This document shows, one piece after another, positions 43,879 to 52,187 of a stretch of DNA of 64,000 nt. The first letter of the stretch is position 1. Each line of letters starts with the position of its first letter. Under the pieces are notes generated by a model. That model did no database searches and was not told the DNA's origin. It saw only the letters and a list, made by a program, of their open reading frames with translations. A program made the position numbers and the translations under genes. This stretch comes from Maioricimonas rarisocia (GTDB taxonomy: Bacteria > Planctomycetota > Planctomycetia > Planctomycetales > Planctomycetaceae): the NCBI RefSeq assembly GCF_007747795.1, contig NZ_CP036275.1, positions 4,456,001-4,520,000 on the forward strand. The letters are read 5' to 3'.

Positions 43879-44469
43879 TGGTGATCGAATGGCGGATTCT
43901 CTGTGTGCCACGGGCGTTGCCCGTGTGCGTCTCAGAGGGTGCAGCCGGTTGCTGGTGTGGGACAAAGCTGAACCACGGAGTTGTCATGACGGTGCGTCGC
44001 CACGAAGTATGAAGATGGACGCCTTGCAGGGGACGCAGCCCAGCCGTGAGATGGGTGGCCGGGGTCGGAACGAGCGGAGCGAGTGGAGCCCCCGGAACCA
44101 TTTCAGAGGGCGACAGCGTCTATTTTCATAGGAGACACGGAGGAGAACCGGCGGCGTGCAGGTGTTATGTGACGTGGCGATACCAGCACGAAGCGCAAGC
44201 GAGTGCATTGATATGACGTTCGGACTGGCGTGAGCTGCCCGGGTGGCATGCTTGCCCTTGAAGGCAAGCATGTGGGGCCAATCGGTGTTGGCCTCCTGCC
44301 AGCTGCGCCGGCCGCGGTTGACGAGCAACCGCGGGTACCCAATTCCTCGAGCCTCACGCCTGACTCGCCACGCCCATCACTCCGCTCCGCTTCGTTCTGG
44401 GTCGTGCCACCCGCGCACGCCCCACCGGCCGCAGCCGGTGGGCTTTCGGATTCCCTCACCTCTCAACCC
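43879..44469. repeat. Repeat mosaic between gene ends (no gene)
   Basis: It contains several hairpins and dispersed repeats: CACGGGC-GTT-GCCCGTG at 43909-43925; a 177-base segment (44168-44344) homologous to 51056-51226; a perfect 10-bp hairpin CATGCTTGCC/GGCAAGCATG at about 44247-44272; heptamers at 44345-44372; a segment shared with 39254-39301; a CCACCGGCCGCAGCCGGTGG hairpin near 44422; and heptamers at 44449-44476 that include the ackA stop codon. Confidence 0.75.
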
Positions 44470-45627
44470 TCACGCCTGCACCAGCTCCCCGACGTGCCGG
44501 GCGATCATCCACTCTTCGTTCGTTGGGATCACATGCACCCGGCAGCGGGAACCGTCGCGGGTAATTACCCGTTCGTGCCTCGCGTTTCGCTCCTCATCGA
44601 ACTCGACACCGAGCCAGCCCAGTTTTACGCAGATCCGTCGGCGAATTTCGGAAGCATGCTCACCGATCCCCGCTGTGAAGACGATCTGGTCGAGTCCCCC
44701 CAGCACAGCCGCCAGTGCCCCGAAGTGCCTCCGGGCGTGATAGCAGAACAGCTCCACCGCCAGTCGTGCCGAATCGTTCTCCCTCTCCGCCTCGAGCAGC
44801 GTCTGCATGTCGCTGCTGAGCCCCGAGACGCCCAGCAGCCCGGCACGGCGGTTCACCAGCCGGTCGACATCGTCGGCAGCGAGGTTCTCCGTCCGCATCA
44901 GGTACAGCAGTACGCCGGGGTCAAAGTCCCCCGTTCGCGTCGACATCATGATGCCGCCGGTCGGCGTGAAGCCCATCGTTGTCTCGATCGGCTCGCCGTC
45001 CCGCACCGCTGCCAGGCTGGCCCCGTTTCCCAGATGAGCGATGATCGTTCGCCCGGCGACCGCCTCCGGATGCCGTCGCGTGATGTATTCGTACGACAGC
45101 CCGTGAAAGCCGTATTTCTCAAGCCCCCGCTCCCAGTACTCGTCCGGCAGCGGGAACCGGCGAGCCAGCTCGGGCATCCGGCGATGAAAAGCCGTGTCGA
45201 AGCAGGCGACCTGGGGAAGCTCGGCATACTGCCGTCGGACCGCCTCGATGACCGCGATCTGATGCGGCACATGCAGCGGCGCGAACGGAGCCACGTCCCG
45301 CAGCATTGCGAGCACGCGATCATCAACGACCGTCGGCTGCGTCAGCTCCCGTCCCCCATGCACCACCCGGTGCCCAACGGCGTCGATGTGGCCAACCCGC
45401 TCTCGAAACTGATCGAGCAGCACGCGAATCCCGGCCGCATGGTCGGCGAACTCTCCGTTCGTGTCGTCGAGCGTATGCCCGTTGGCGTCTTTCAACCACG
45501 CCCGGCCGTGCTCCTGGCCGATCCCGTCGATCGCTCCCCGCAGCTGCCGGGCGAGATCATCCCCCTCGCCGCTGTAGACGGCGAACTTGATCGACGAGGA
45601 CCCGGCATTGAGGCAGAGAATGTGCAT
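44470..45627 (-). CDS. ackA: Acetate kinase
   Basis: A 385-residue protein, ATG 45627. The acetate/propionate kinase signatures are ILCLNAGSSSIKFAVY at the N-terminus, GHRVVHGG, ACFDTAFHRRMPE, RTIIAHLGNGASLAAV, GFTPTGGIMMSTRTGDFDPG and TAGIGEHASEIRRRIC. It interconverts acetate + ATP with acetyl phosphate + ADP. No phosphotransacetylase is adjacent; a phosphoketolase or pta partner must be elsewhere. The stop codon is the first of a TGA-containing heptamer array. Confidence 0.97.
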   Translation of the reverse strand: MHILCLNAGSSSIKFAVYSGEGDDLARQLRGAIDGIGQEHGRAWLKDANGHTLDDTNGEFADHAAGIRVLLDQFRERVGHIDAVGHRVVHGGRELTQPTVVDDRVLAMLRDVAPFAPLHVPHQIAVIEAVRRQYAELPQVACFDTAFHRRMPELARRFPLPDEYWERGLEKYGFHGLSYEYITRRHPEAVAGRTIIAHLGNGASLAAVRDGEPIETTMGFTPTGGIMMSTRTGDFDPGVLLYLMRTENLAADDVDRLVNRRAGLLGVSGLSSDMQTLLEAERENDSARLAVELFCYHARRHFGALAAVLGGLDQIVFTAGIGEHASEIRRRICVKLGWLGVEFDEERNARHERVITRDGSRCRVHVIPTNEEWMIARHVGELVQA

Positions 45628-45636
45628 GCGTGGGGA

Positions 45637-45685
45637 GGAATCAGGAGCTGGGACTCAGGAGTTAGGAAGGAGGACTCAGCGACTG
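45637..45685 (+). repeat. Heptamer array upstream of ackA
   Basis: Seven units in register: GGAATCA, GGAGCTG, GGACTCA, GGAGTTA, GGAAGGA, GGACTCA, GCGACTG. It starts 10 bases before the ackA start (on the opposite strand) and no plus-strand gene ends here. The remaining bases to 45758 hold a CGGCTC-type hairpin module and no gene. Confidence 0.8.
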
Positions 45686-45758
45686 AAAACGAGCCGCGAC
45701 CGTGAGGGAGCGGGATGGCCACGGCTCACAGCGCCGTGATACGCGGTTTGAGCGCTTC

Positions 45759-47411
45759 CTAAACCGTCTTAATCACTTCATGCTCGTGCAGGTAGCTGAT
45801 GTCTACCGGATAGTTCCGGAACTGGATGCTGTAGTTCTTCTCGAACCACTCCTGGATGTCCGGCAGGCAGGCTTCATCGTAGCTCGGCTCGACGTGCAGC
45901 AGGCGGCCGTCGGTGTGCGGCTGGATCTGGCCGTCGTCCACCACGATCTCGCCGCCGTGGATCACGTACCGCGGCAGCTCGAACATCCGCTGGATATCGT
46001 CCTCCGGCTGGTAAATCGTCACGTCGCCATCCGCCCCGGGGCCGAGGTGCCCCTTCTGCGTCAGTCCCAGCATGCGGGCCGGGGCCGCCCGCGTGATGAT
46101 CGTGATCTCCCGCAGTGTGTACTCGCGAGTGATGTCGGCCAGCGTGCACCGTTCCTTCACGGCCGCGGGAACCTGGGCCAGCACGTCCTGCCGTCGGCCG
46201 CGATCCATCAGCAGCGCGATGATCTCCGGGTAGGCCAGGAATGATCCGCCGTTGGGATGGTCGGTGCTCATTGCGATCCGCCACGGATCGGCAGCGAGCA
46301 GGTACCATTCGAGGCCGATTGCCCATTGCAGGGCATGCACGAGCGACTTGTTCTTGTACTCGACGGGAACGATACCGCAGCCGGCTTCCATCTCGGTGTC
46401 GGCGCTGAACCACTTGCGGTGGAAGATCTGGTGCAGGAAGTAGCCGAGCGGCCCGTCGCCGGTCATCGAGGTCGTCTCGCCGAACATCACCTGCCCGACG
46501 TCGACGGTGAGGTTTTCGTGCGTGTTGACGTACTCGACCAGTTCGGGAACTTTCGAGTGAAACGTGTCCTGGTCGTCCGGATCGCCGCCGTAGCTGTGAA
46601 ACTGGATGTGCGTCAGGTGTCCCCGGTGCCCTTCCAGCGATTCCATCGTCTGCTTCGTCGTCACCCAGTTGCCGGGCAGCCCCAGATTGTTGCAGTGAAT
46701 GTGCGTGCGGTGCGGCAGCTTGAGTTCGTCGACGGTGCGGGCGACTTCGCGGATGATCTGCCGGGGTGAAACGTCGAAGTGGGTCACCGAGTCGTCGATC
46801 GTGCGGGCATTGCCGCCGGTCGTCTTCCAGACTTCGACGCCGCCGGGATTCACCAGTTTGACGGCATACCCTTTCGCAGCCCCGAGCAGCCAGGCGACAT
46901 AGGCCCGCAGGCGGTCCGGCTCGTTCTTTGCCACCTGATGCATGACGTAGTGGTTGTTCCCCATCAGGACGTAAAAGCCCTTGTCGATGATGGGCGTGTC
47001 GTGCAGTTCCTCGTGGACATGGCGGGCGGCCAGGGGCGGGACGGCCGCGTCGAAGGCGGCGGTATAGCCCAGCCCGGCGTACAGGTAGCCGGTTGCGAAC
47101 GTGCTGGGTACGCTGCCGGTCGTGCCGGACCGGGTATACGGACCCCGACGGACTGGTTCGGAGACCCGTTTCTCTTCGGGCCGCATCTTGCGGGCGGCGT
47201 TCACCTTGGGCCCGGCGATGTGGCAATGCATGTCGACCCCGCCGGGCATCACGACCATGCCGGTTGCGTCGACGGTCTTGTCGGGGCGTCGTTCGGCATC
47301 GGTCGGAGCTTCGATGACCTTGCCGTTGTCGATCCAGACGTCCCGCACTTCTCCGTCGATGTCGTTGGCCGGGTCGTAGACGGTCCCACCGGTGATCCGC
47401 AGCAGTCCCAT
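45759..47411 (-). CDS. fhcA: Formyltransferase/hydrolase complex subunit A (FwdA/FhcA)
   Basis: A 550-residue protein, ATG 47411 with GAGGAA 6 nt upstream. It is an amidohydrolase-fold metalloenzyme with the HxH pair in GGVDMHCHIAGPKVNAARKMRPEE, a later histidine in THIHCNNLGLPGNW, and a conserved aspartate in MSTDHPNGGSFLAYPEI. In the methanopterin-linked C1 pathway the FhcABCD complex hydrolyses the formyl group to formate. The partner fhcC lies at 19.6 kb, so the complex genes are split. The gene is followed by ackA on the same strand after a repeat-containing gap. Confidence 0.93.
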   Translation of the reverse strand: MGLLRITGGTVYDPANDIDGEVRDVWIDNGKVIEAPTDAERRPDKTVDATGMVVMPGGVDMHCHIAGPKVNAARKMRPEEKRVSEPVRRGPYTRSGTTGSVPSTFATGYLYAGLGYTAAFDAAVPPLAARHVHEELHDTPIIDKGFYVLMGNNHYVMHQVAKNEPDRLRAYVAWLLGAAKGYAVKLVNPGGVEVWKTTGGNARTIDDSVTHFDVSPRQIIREVARTVDELKLPHRTHIHCNNLGLPGNWVTTKQTMESLEGHRGHLTHIQFHSYGGDPDDQDTFHSKVPELVEYVNTHENLTVDVGQVMFGETTSMTGDGPLGYFLHQIFHRKWFSADTEMEAGCGIVPVEYKNKSLVHALQWAIGLEWYLLAADPWRIAMSTDHPNGGSFLAYPEIIALLMDRGRRQDVLAQVPAAVKERCTLADITREYTLREITIITRAAPARMLGLTQKGHLGPGADGDVTIYQPEDDIQRMFELPRYVIHGGEIVVDDGQIQPHTDGRLLHVEPSYDEACLPDIQEWFEKNYSIQFRNYPVDISYLHEHEVIKTV

Positions 47412-47631
47412 GCGTGTTCCTCGATGATGTGCGTCGGCGGAGCGACGATGATGGGGAGATACTGTCTGAGGTCCGGATGATACGGCATCAGCGGCGGTTC
47501 CGACTACCAATCTTTCGCCACCGGCCGAGGGGGCGTGAAGTGCCGGGTGTAGACAACGTGCGTCGATCCGTACAATGGCCTCCACGCTCCGTTGACAGAA
47601 CCACCGAAACAGCGAGGACAGGATCCGACCG

Positions 47632-48231
47632 ATGGCACAGCTTCCCGACCCACTCGAGCACCGCAAGTCCGATCATCCGATCGAAGAACTGTTCCTCCGT
47701 CGCTGGTCGCCGCGGGCGATGACGGGGGAAACGATCACCGAAGAGGAGCTGATGCGGCTGTTCGAGGCGGCCCGCTGGGCTCCGTCCACCTACAACGAGC
47801 AGGAATGGCGATTTCTGTACGCGACCCGCGACAGCGAGCACTGGCAGGCGTTCTACGATCTGCTGATGGAAGGGAATCAGTCGTGGTGCGATCAGGCGGC
47901 CGTGCTGATCGTCGGGCTCTCTCACAAGTTCTTCAGCCGCAACGGCAAGCCGAACCCGGTCCACACCCTCGATACCGGGCTGGCGACGCAGAACCTGCTG
48001 CTGCAGGCGGCCGCGATGGGACTGGTGGCACACGGGATGGCCGGCTTCAACCGGGGCCCGGCCCGCAGCGTGCTGAACGTCCCCGAGGAGTACGACGTCG
48101 AGGTGATGATCGCGATCGGCCGCCCTGGCGATCCGGATGATCTCCCCGAGCAGATGCGGGAGGCGGATCTGAACCCGAGTGGACGCAAGCCGGTTTCGGA
48201 GATCGCCCGCCCGGGGAGATTCGGGTTCTGA
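47632..48231 (+). CDS. Nitroreductase family protein
   Basis: A 199-residue protein from ATG 47632. FMN-binding family features are FLRRWSPRAMTGETITEEEL (Arg-Ser-Pro-Arg phosphate-binding segment), LFEAARWAPSTYNEQEWRF and DTGLATQNLLLQAAAMGLVAHGMAGF. It is likely to reduce nitro or quinone compounds with NAD(P)H; the natural substrate is unknown. It is transcribed divergently from fhcA over a 220-base gap. Confidence 0.92.
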   Translation: MAQLPDPLEHRKSDHPIEELFLRRWSPRAMTGETITEEELMRLFEAARWAPSTYNEQEWRFLYATRDSEHWQAFYDLLMEGNQSWCDQAAVLIVGLSHKFFSRNGKPNPVHTLDTGLATQNLLLQAAAMGLVAHGMAGFNRGPARSVLNVPEEYDVEVMIAIGRPGDPDDLPEQMREADLNPSGRKPVSEIARPGRFGF

Positions 48232-48642
48232 AGCTTGCGTGCCGCGGCACTGTGAGCCGCGTGTTTTGCGCGCAGACGCACATCAGCGGCTTCAAACGTT
48301 CGATCACCGATGGGTGGGGTGGCTGGGGTGCGGGACAGACGATGCAAGTTCGTGGGATCACTCCATGCAGTGGCGGCGTGAGGTTGAGTGAATCGCGAGA
48401 CGGCCCCAGACTCTCGGCGAAAGGTTCGGTGTCAGCAATGGTGCCTCACGGGCGACAGGGTCGGCGAAACGGAGCCCACGAGTGAATGTCGCTGGAACCT
48501 CTGCCGTGACACACCCTACGGTCCTGCCAGCGACGCACCGCTTGAGTTCGCCTACCGCCGGGTGGCTGGGGTCGAGCCGAAGGCGAGCCCCAGCATTCGT
48601 CAGACCGCCTACCCCGGCTCGACCTTGAGCGGGGGATGCCGC
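48232..48642. other. Intergenic segment between convergent genes, hairpin modules but no gene
   Basis: 411 bases. A GCGGCACTGTGAGCCGC-type hairpin at about 48243 belongs to the dispersed CACGGCTCTGTGAGCCGTG module. Short open frames on both strands have low-complexity composition and no start signals. Confidence 0.5.
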
Positions 48643-48993
48643 TCACGCGTGCTCGAGAACGTTCACCAGCTTGCCGAACGGATCGCGAACGAAGAATCGC
48701 CGTACGCCCCAGTCCTCGACTGCCGGTCCATATTCGATGGGGATCTGTGCAGAGCGGCAGCGATCGAGTGCTTCATCGAGGTCGTCAACTTCAATCGACA
48801 GATTGGGGACAGGAGTGCCGTTTCCTCCCTCTGTTGCGATCCCCACCTGTGCGGCGGCGCGACTTTCGGATGCGAACGTCCGGAACCAGCCGTGGTCCAT
48901 GACGAGCTGCAAACCGAAGATGTCGCCATAGAAGGCATCGGCGGCATCCGCCTGTTCGCATGCGATGTTGGCCACAATCCGTTTGACAAGCAT
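48643..48993 (-). CDS. VOC-superfamily (glyoxalase-like) protein
   Basis: A 116-residue protein, ATG 48993 with GAGGAA 6 nt upstream. A single vicinal-oxygen-chelate module pair is visible: IVANIACEQADAADAFYGDIFGLQLVMDHGW at the start, LSIEVDDLDEALDRCRSAQIPIEYGPAVEDWGVRRFFVRDPFGKLVNVLEH at the end. The typical length is 115-130 residues. These proteins act as isomerases, dioxygenases or antibiotic-binding proteins; no specific function can be assigned. Confidence 0.9.
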   Translation of the reverse strand: MLVKRIVANIACEQADAADAFYGDIFGLQLVMDHGWFRTFASESRAAAQVGIATEGGNGTPVPNLSIEVDDLDEALDRCRSAQIPIEYGPAVEDWGVRRFFVRDPFGKLVNVLEHA

Positions 48994-49388
48994 GGTGTTC
49001 CTCGGGGTGGGCCGCAGGTGATTCGAAAGCCTGCTGCAGCAATCGCTGGCCCGTGCGACTTTGCGACGGCATGCTCTCGAAGCTGCCGGCGCCCAGCGGA
49101 AGTGTCGGTTATGCTGCCTGGTCGGTCGCGGCCCGTCAAGCTGTGCCCTCGGATGGCTCAATGCGAGCCGAAGGCGTGACGCCAGTATTCCACGAGCCAC
49201 TCGCCATGAGCGGAACTGCCAGTCCCGGGTGTTCACGGACGATTCGGCGGTGTTGATCCCGGAGTTGACACTCCGGGATCGCCAGTCTATCTGCAAGGCA
49301 GCCGGGATGCGCAATTCACGAATGTCCCACCGGACGCAGCCGGCGGGCTTTCCCTGTTCCCTGTTTCCTGTCTCCTATTTCCTGACTC
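48994..49388. other. Intergenic segment with a perfect 11-bp palindromic hairpin
   Basis: GATCCCGGAGT / ACTCCGGGATC with a 4-base loop occupies 49255-49280; it has no T run and so is not an ordinary terminator. Further on, CCACCGGACGCAGCCGGCGG (about 49327-49347) repeats the hairpin seen at 39.5 and 44.4 kb. No gene is seen. Confidence 0.6.
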
Positions 49389-49392
49389 CTAA
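49351..49392 (-). repeat. Heptamer array starting on the stop codon of the 49389 gene
   Basis: On the minus strand, the TAG stop is followed by units GAGTCAG, GAAATAG, GAGACAG, GAAACAG, GGAACAG, GGAAAGC. TAG and CAG end the successive 7-nt units. Confidence 0.85.
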
Positions 49393-50657
49393 TTGAACCA
49401 GATCGCGAACCCGATGAACTGACCGCGGAACACCTGCTGCAGCCGGTTCCACGTCGTCGGGTCGCTGAGCTGGCCTTCTTCGAGGTACGGGACGGCATCG
49501 GTTCCCTGCACCCACATCACCAGGTCGAACCGTCGCGGCTCGGTGAAGACCTTGTGGATGTTGACCCCTTTGGGCTTCACCCCTTCGGTCCGAGGCCCGC
49601 GCCAGTACGGAACCAGTTTCTCGCCCGCCAGGATCTCTTCGGCTTCAATCAGAAACTCGTGCCACGAGTCGATCATCGCCTGCTCGACCCGGACACGCGG
49701 GATGACGCCGGTCTGCCGGGGATTCGGCAGCCATTCGTGGTCGTCATCCGACTCGGCCTGGATCAATTCCCACGACTCGCGGGACAGGCCGATCATCGCC
49801 CGCAGGTGATGCAGGGCCGACTCCAGCCGTTCCGGTTCCTTCACGGGGAAGTTGATCAGATGGATGAAGGCAATCAGGTCGGTGATCTGCCGCATGTCCC
49901 AGCTGCGGCCTCGTTTCTCCTCGGCAAGCCACGGGTAGGACGTGACCGGTCTCGGATAGAACAGGTGTGCGCATCGGTCGAACAGTTCCTTCCAGTTGTA
50001 GGCGAGTACGGTGTCTCCCATCGCCGAGAGCAGATGGCAGTACCCCTGCAGCCAGCGGACGTCGCCGGCATCGAAGATGATGAGAAACTGTTCCCCATCC
50101 GTCTGCCGTATGCCGGCATTGACGACGCGGTACATCCGCCAGAGTGTCTCGGTATCGCTCCCTTTGCCGTCGCCATCGATGTCGAAGCGGATGCGCCCGA
50201 TGTGGATCGGCAGTTTGCAGTCGGCCGAGGTGTCGACGCGAGCGAGAGTTGCCTCGGCCACCGCCAGGTCGTCGACGAACCGCTCCAGAACCTGCCGGGC
50301 CTTGCGGTAGGTCAGCTTCTTCGGCTTCGGGTTCGGCGGGACGGGAATCCGCAGGAGCGGTATCTGACCGGACGCCTCCTGCAGTAGCCCGTAGCGGTAG
50401 TGAGACTGGGCGAGATGCTCGATCGCCTGCAGAAACTGAACGGCACCGAGCTGGAAGCGGGCCTGCGCGTCCTTCTCGTTCTCCTCGAGATGTGCCTCGA
50501 GGAGGGCGGCGGCCTCGTCCAGACGGGCCTCTTCGAGGTGAGCATTGGCTTCCTCAATGACGGAGTCCGCAGCGGCGAGCGGGCCGGCCAGCACCGACGT
50601 GGAGAAGGCGACCGTCAGCAGAGCGAGCAACAGGGAAGAATGTCGGCGGGGAAGCAT
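49389..50657 (-). CDS. Secreted TPR-type protein
   Basis: A 422-residue protein, ATG 50657 with AGGAG 9 nt upstream. It has a signal peptide (LLLALLTVAFSTSVLAGPLAA) followed by a helical tetratricopeptide-like pair (VIEEANAHLEEARLDEAAALLEAHLEENEKDAQARFQLGAVQFLQA). The remaining 300 residues are a conserved-looking globular region with DGDGKGSDTETLWRMYRVVN and DAGDVRWLQGYCHLLSAM. The role is unknown; it is presumably a periplasmic or outer-surface protein. Confidence 0.8.
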   Translation of the reverse strand: MLPRRHSSLLLALLTVAFSTSVLAGPLAAADSVIEEANAHLEEARLDEAAALLEAHLEENEKDAQARFQLGAVQFLQAIEHLAQSHYRYGLLQEASGQIPLLRIPVPPNPKPKKLTYRKARQVLERFVDDLAVAEATLARVDTSADCKLPIHIGRIRFDIDGDGKGSDTETLWRMYRVVNAGIRQTDGEQFLIIFDAGDVRWLQGYCHLLSAMGDTVLAYNWKELFDRCAHLFYPRPVTSYPWLAEEKRGRSWDMRQITDLIAFIHLINFPVKEPERLESALHHLRAMIGLSRESWELIQAESDDDHEWLPNPRQTGVIPRVRVEQAMIDSWHEFLIEAEEILAGEKLVPYWRGPRTEGVKPKGVNIHKVFTEPRRFDLVMWVQGTDAVPYLEEGQLSDPTTWNRLQQVFRGQFIGFAIWFN

Positions 50658-51233
50658 GGCGCGGCTCCTGATCCTGGTTCCGGTGGTTTCGAGGTGAGGC
50701 AACCTGGGGCCCGCCGCCGACAAGGGCGACATCCGTCAGACAGTACCACGCGCGATTTGCCGGGATTTCAGAATTCGCGGAAGATCCGGTCGTGAGGAGG
50801 GAGAAAGTGTCGGGGAAGGGCCTGTCTTTGGGGGGAATTCGAACCACTGAGGCACGGAGACACGGAGGAGCAACCGGGCTCGTCGGGTGCCATGGCCTCG
50901 CCGCGCAGCGGAGTGGCCATGCGGCATGCCTGCCCATTGAGGCAAGCATGAACGTCGAACGACGGCCGCACTGCTGGACAAAGCCAGCAGTGGCACCCAT
51001 GGAGCTCTCAGATCAGGTGAACCCGTGCGTGAGCACCGGCGGAGTTCAAGTGTCGTGTGACGTGACGATACCAGCACGAAGCGCAAGCGAGTGCATCGAC
51101 ATGACGATTTGACTGGCGCCCGGGTGGTATGCTTGCCCTTGCAGGAACGGAAGTGCGTCGGCAGTGACTGGCCTCTTGCCGGCTACGCCGGTCGCGGTTG
51201 ACGAGCAACCGCGGGTACCCGATTCCTCAAGCC
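50658..51233. repeat. Repeat mosaic upstream of the 49389 gene and downstream of the SUMF1-like gene
   Basis: No gene is seen. Hairpins include a near-perfect CATGCCTGCC/GGCAAGCATG at about 50924-50949 and a perfect CACTGCTGG/CCAGCAGTG at about 50969-50992. The segment 51056-51226 is homologous to 44168-44344, ending in the same GCGGTTGACGAGCAACCGCG hairpin. It ends in heptamers (51220-51247) that include the stop codon of the SUMF1-like gene. Confidence 0.75.
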
Positions 51234-52088
51234 TCACCGCTCACGCTTCACCAGCACACAGCGAAACCCGACCGCGTCGTCGCGTCCGTCGACCGCAAAC
51301 GATTGTCGGGCCGCACAGCGAAGTCGGGGATAGCGGTCCTTCCATGACCCGCCGCGGATCACGATCTGCGTTGGCTTTCCCTCCGCTGCCGGACGGGATG
51401 ATCCGTCGGTCGGCGCTCCTTCGTAGTCGGCATGCCAGGCGTCGCTGCAGAACTCCCACAGGTATCCGTGCATGTCGTGCAACCCCCATGCATTCGGTTT
51501 CAGCGCCCCGACGGGGGGATCGTTGCCGGCGGCATTGCCGGTGTGCCACCCGTACGGATCGAGCCGGCTCGCCTGCGTTCCCGCGTCGTCCGCGGCCTGG
51601 GCCTCCTCGCCGAAGCTGTACGCCGTGGTCGTGCCGGCCCGGCAGCAGTATTCCCACTCCGCTTCGGTCGGCAGCCGAACGGTTTCGGTTTCGTCAATCA
51701 GGTTTGCTTCCCGCAACAGAGAGGTGACCTTCGCACAGAATTCGTTCGCCTCCTGCCAGGTCATCATCTCCGCCGAGTTTCGCGGGCCCTTCCAGCGGCT
51801 CGGATTCTCGCCCATCACCGCCGCGTAAAGGTTCTGGGGGACCTCGTACTTCGCGATGCGGAACGCGGCCTGCAACCGGACATCGTGAACCGGCTGTTCG
51901 CTGGCGGGGCCGTCACCCGAGCCCATCTCGAATGTCGCGGGAAACGGCCCTTTCCCCGGCGTAATCGTGACGAACTCCTGCATGAACGTTTCGAGCAATT
52001 GCGCGCGACTGGCAGTGTCGTCGGCAGCCAGCGGGTGGACGGTCACCATCGAAAACAGGACCGCCGCACAGATCATCACGTAACGCAT
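51234..52088 (-). CDS. SUMF1/FGE-fold protein lacking the sulfatase-maturation cysteines
   Basis: A 284-residue protein, ATG 52088 with AGGAG 6 nt upstream, and a signal peptide (MICAAVLFSMVTVHPLAA). The FGE-sulfatase fold is clear: ITPGKGPFPATFEMGS, YEVPQNLYAAVMGENPSRWKGPRNSAEMMTWQEANEFC, VRLPTEAEWEYCCRAGTTTAYSFGE, NAWGLHDMHGYLWEFCSDAW and IVIRGGSWKDRYPRLRCAARQSF. In true formylglycine-generating enzymes two cysteines sit near GGSxxC and CxRYR; here the first is missing and the second is not in that context. It is more likely a surface or regulatory member of the fold. Confidence 0.85.
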   Translation of the reverse strand: MRYVMICAAVLFSMVTVHPLAADDTASRAQLLETFMQEFVTITPGKGPFPATFEMGSGDGPASEQPVHDVRLQAAFRIAKYEVPQNLYAAVMGENPSRWKGPRNSAEMMTWQEANEFCAKVTSLLREANLIDETETVRLPTEAEWEYCCRAGTTTAYSFGEEAQAADDAGTQASRLDPYGWHTGNAAGNDPPVGALKPNAWGLHDMHGYLWEFCSDAWHADYEGAPTDGSSRPAAEGKPTQIVIRGGSWKDRYPRLRCAARQSFAVDGRDDAVGFRCVLVKRER

Positions 52089-52187
52089 CAGGACTCCTGT
52101 GAAAGTAGACACCGTTTCGGTGGACGGATGAACCCGGGGGGCCACTCGCTTCGCTCACTCCGACTCCGTCCACCCCTCCCTCCCCTC

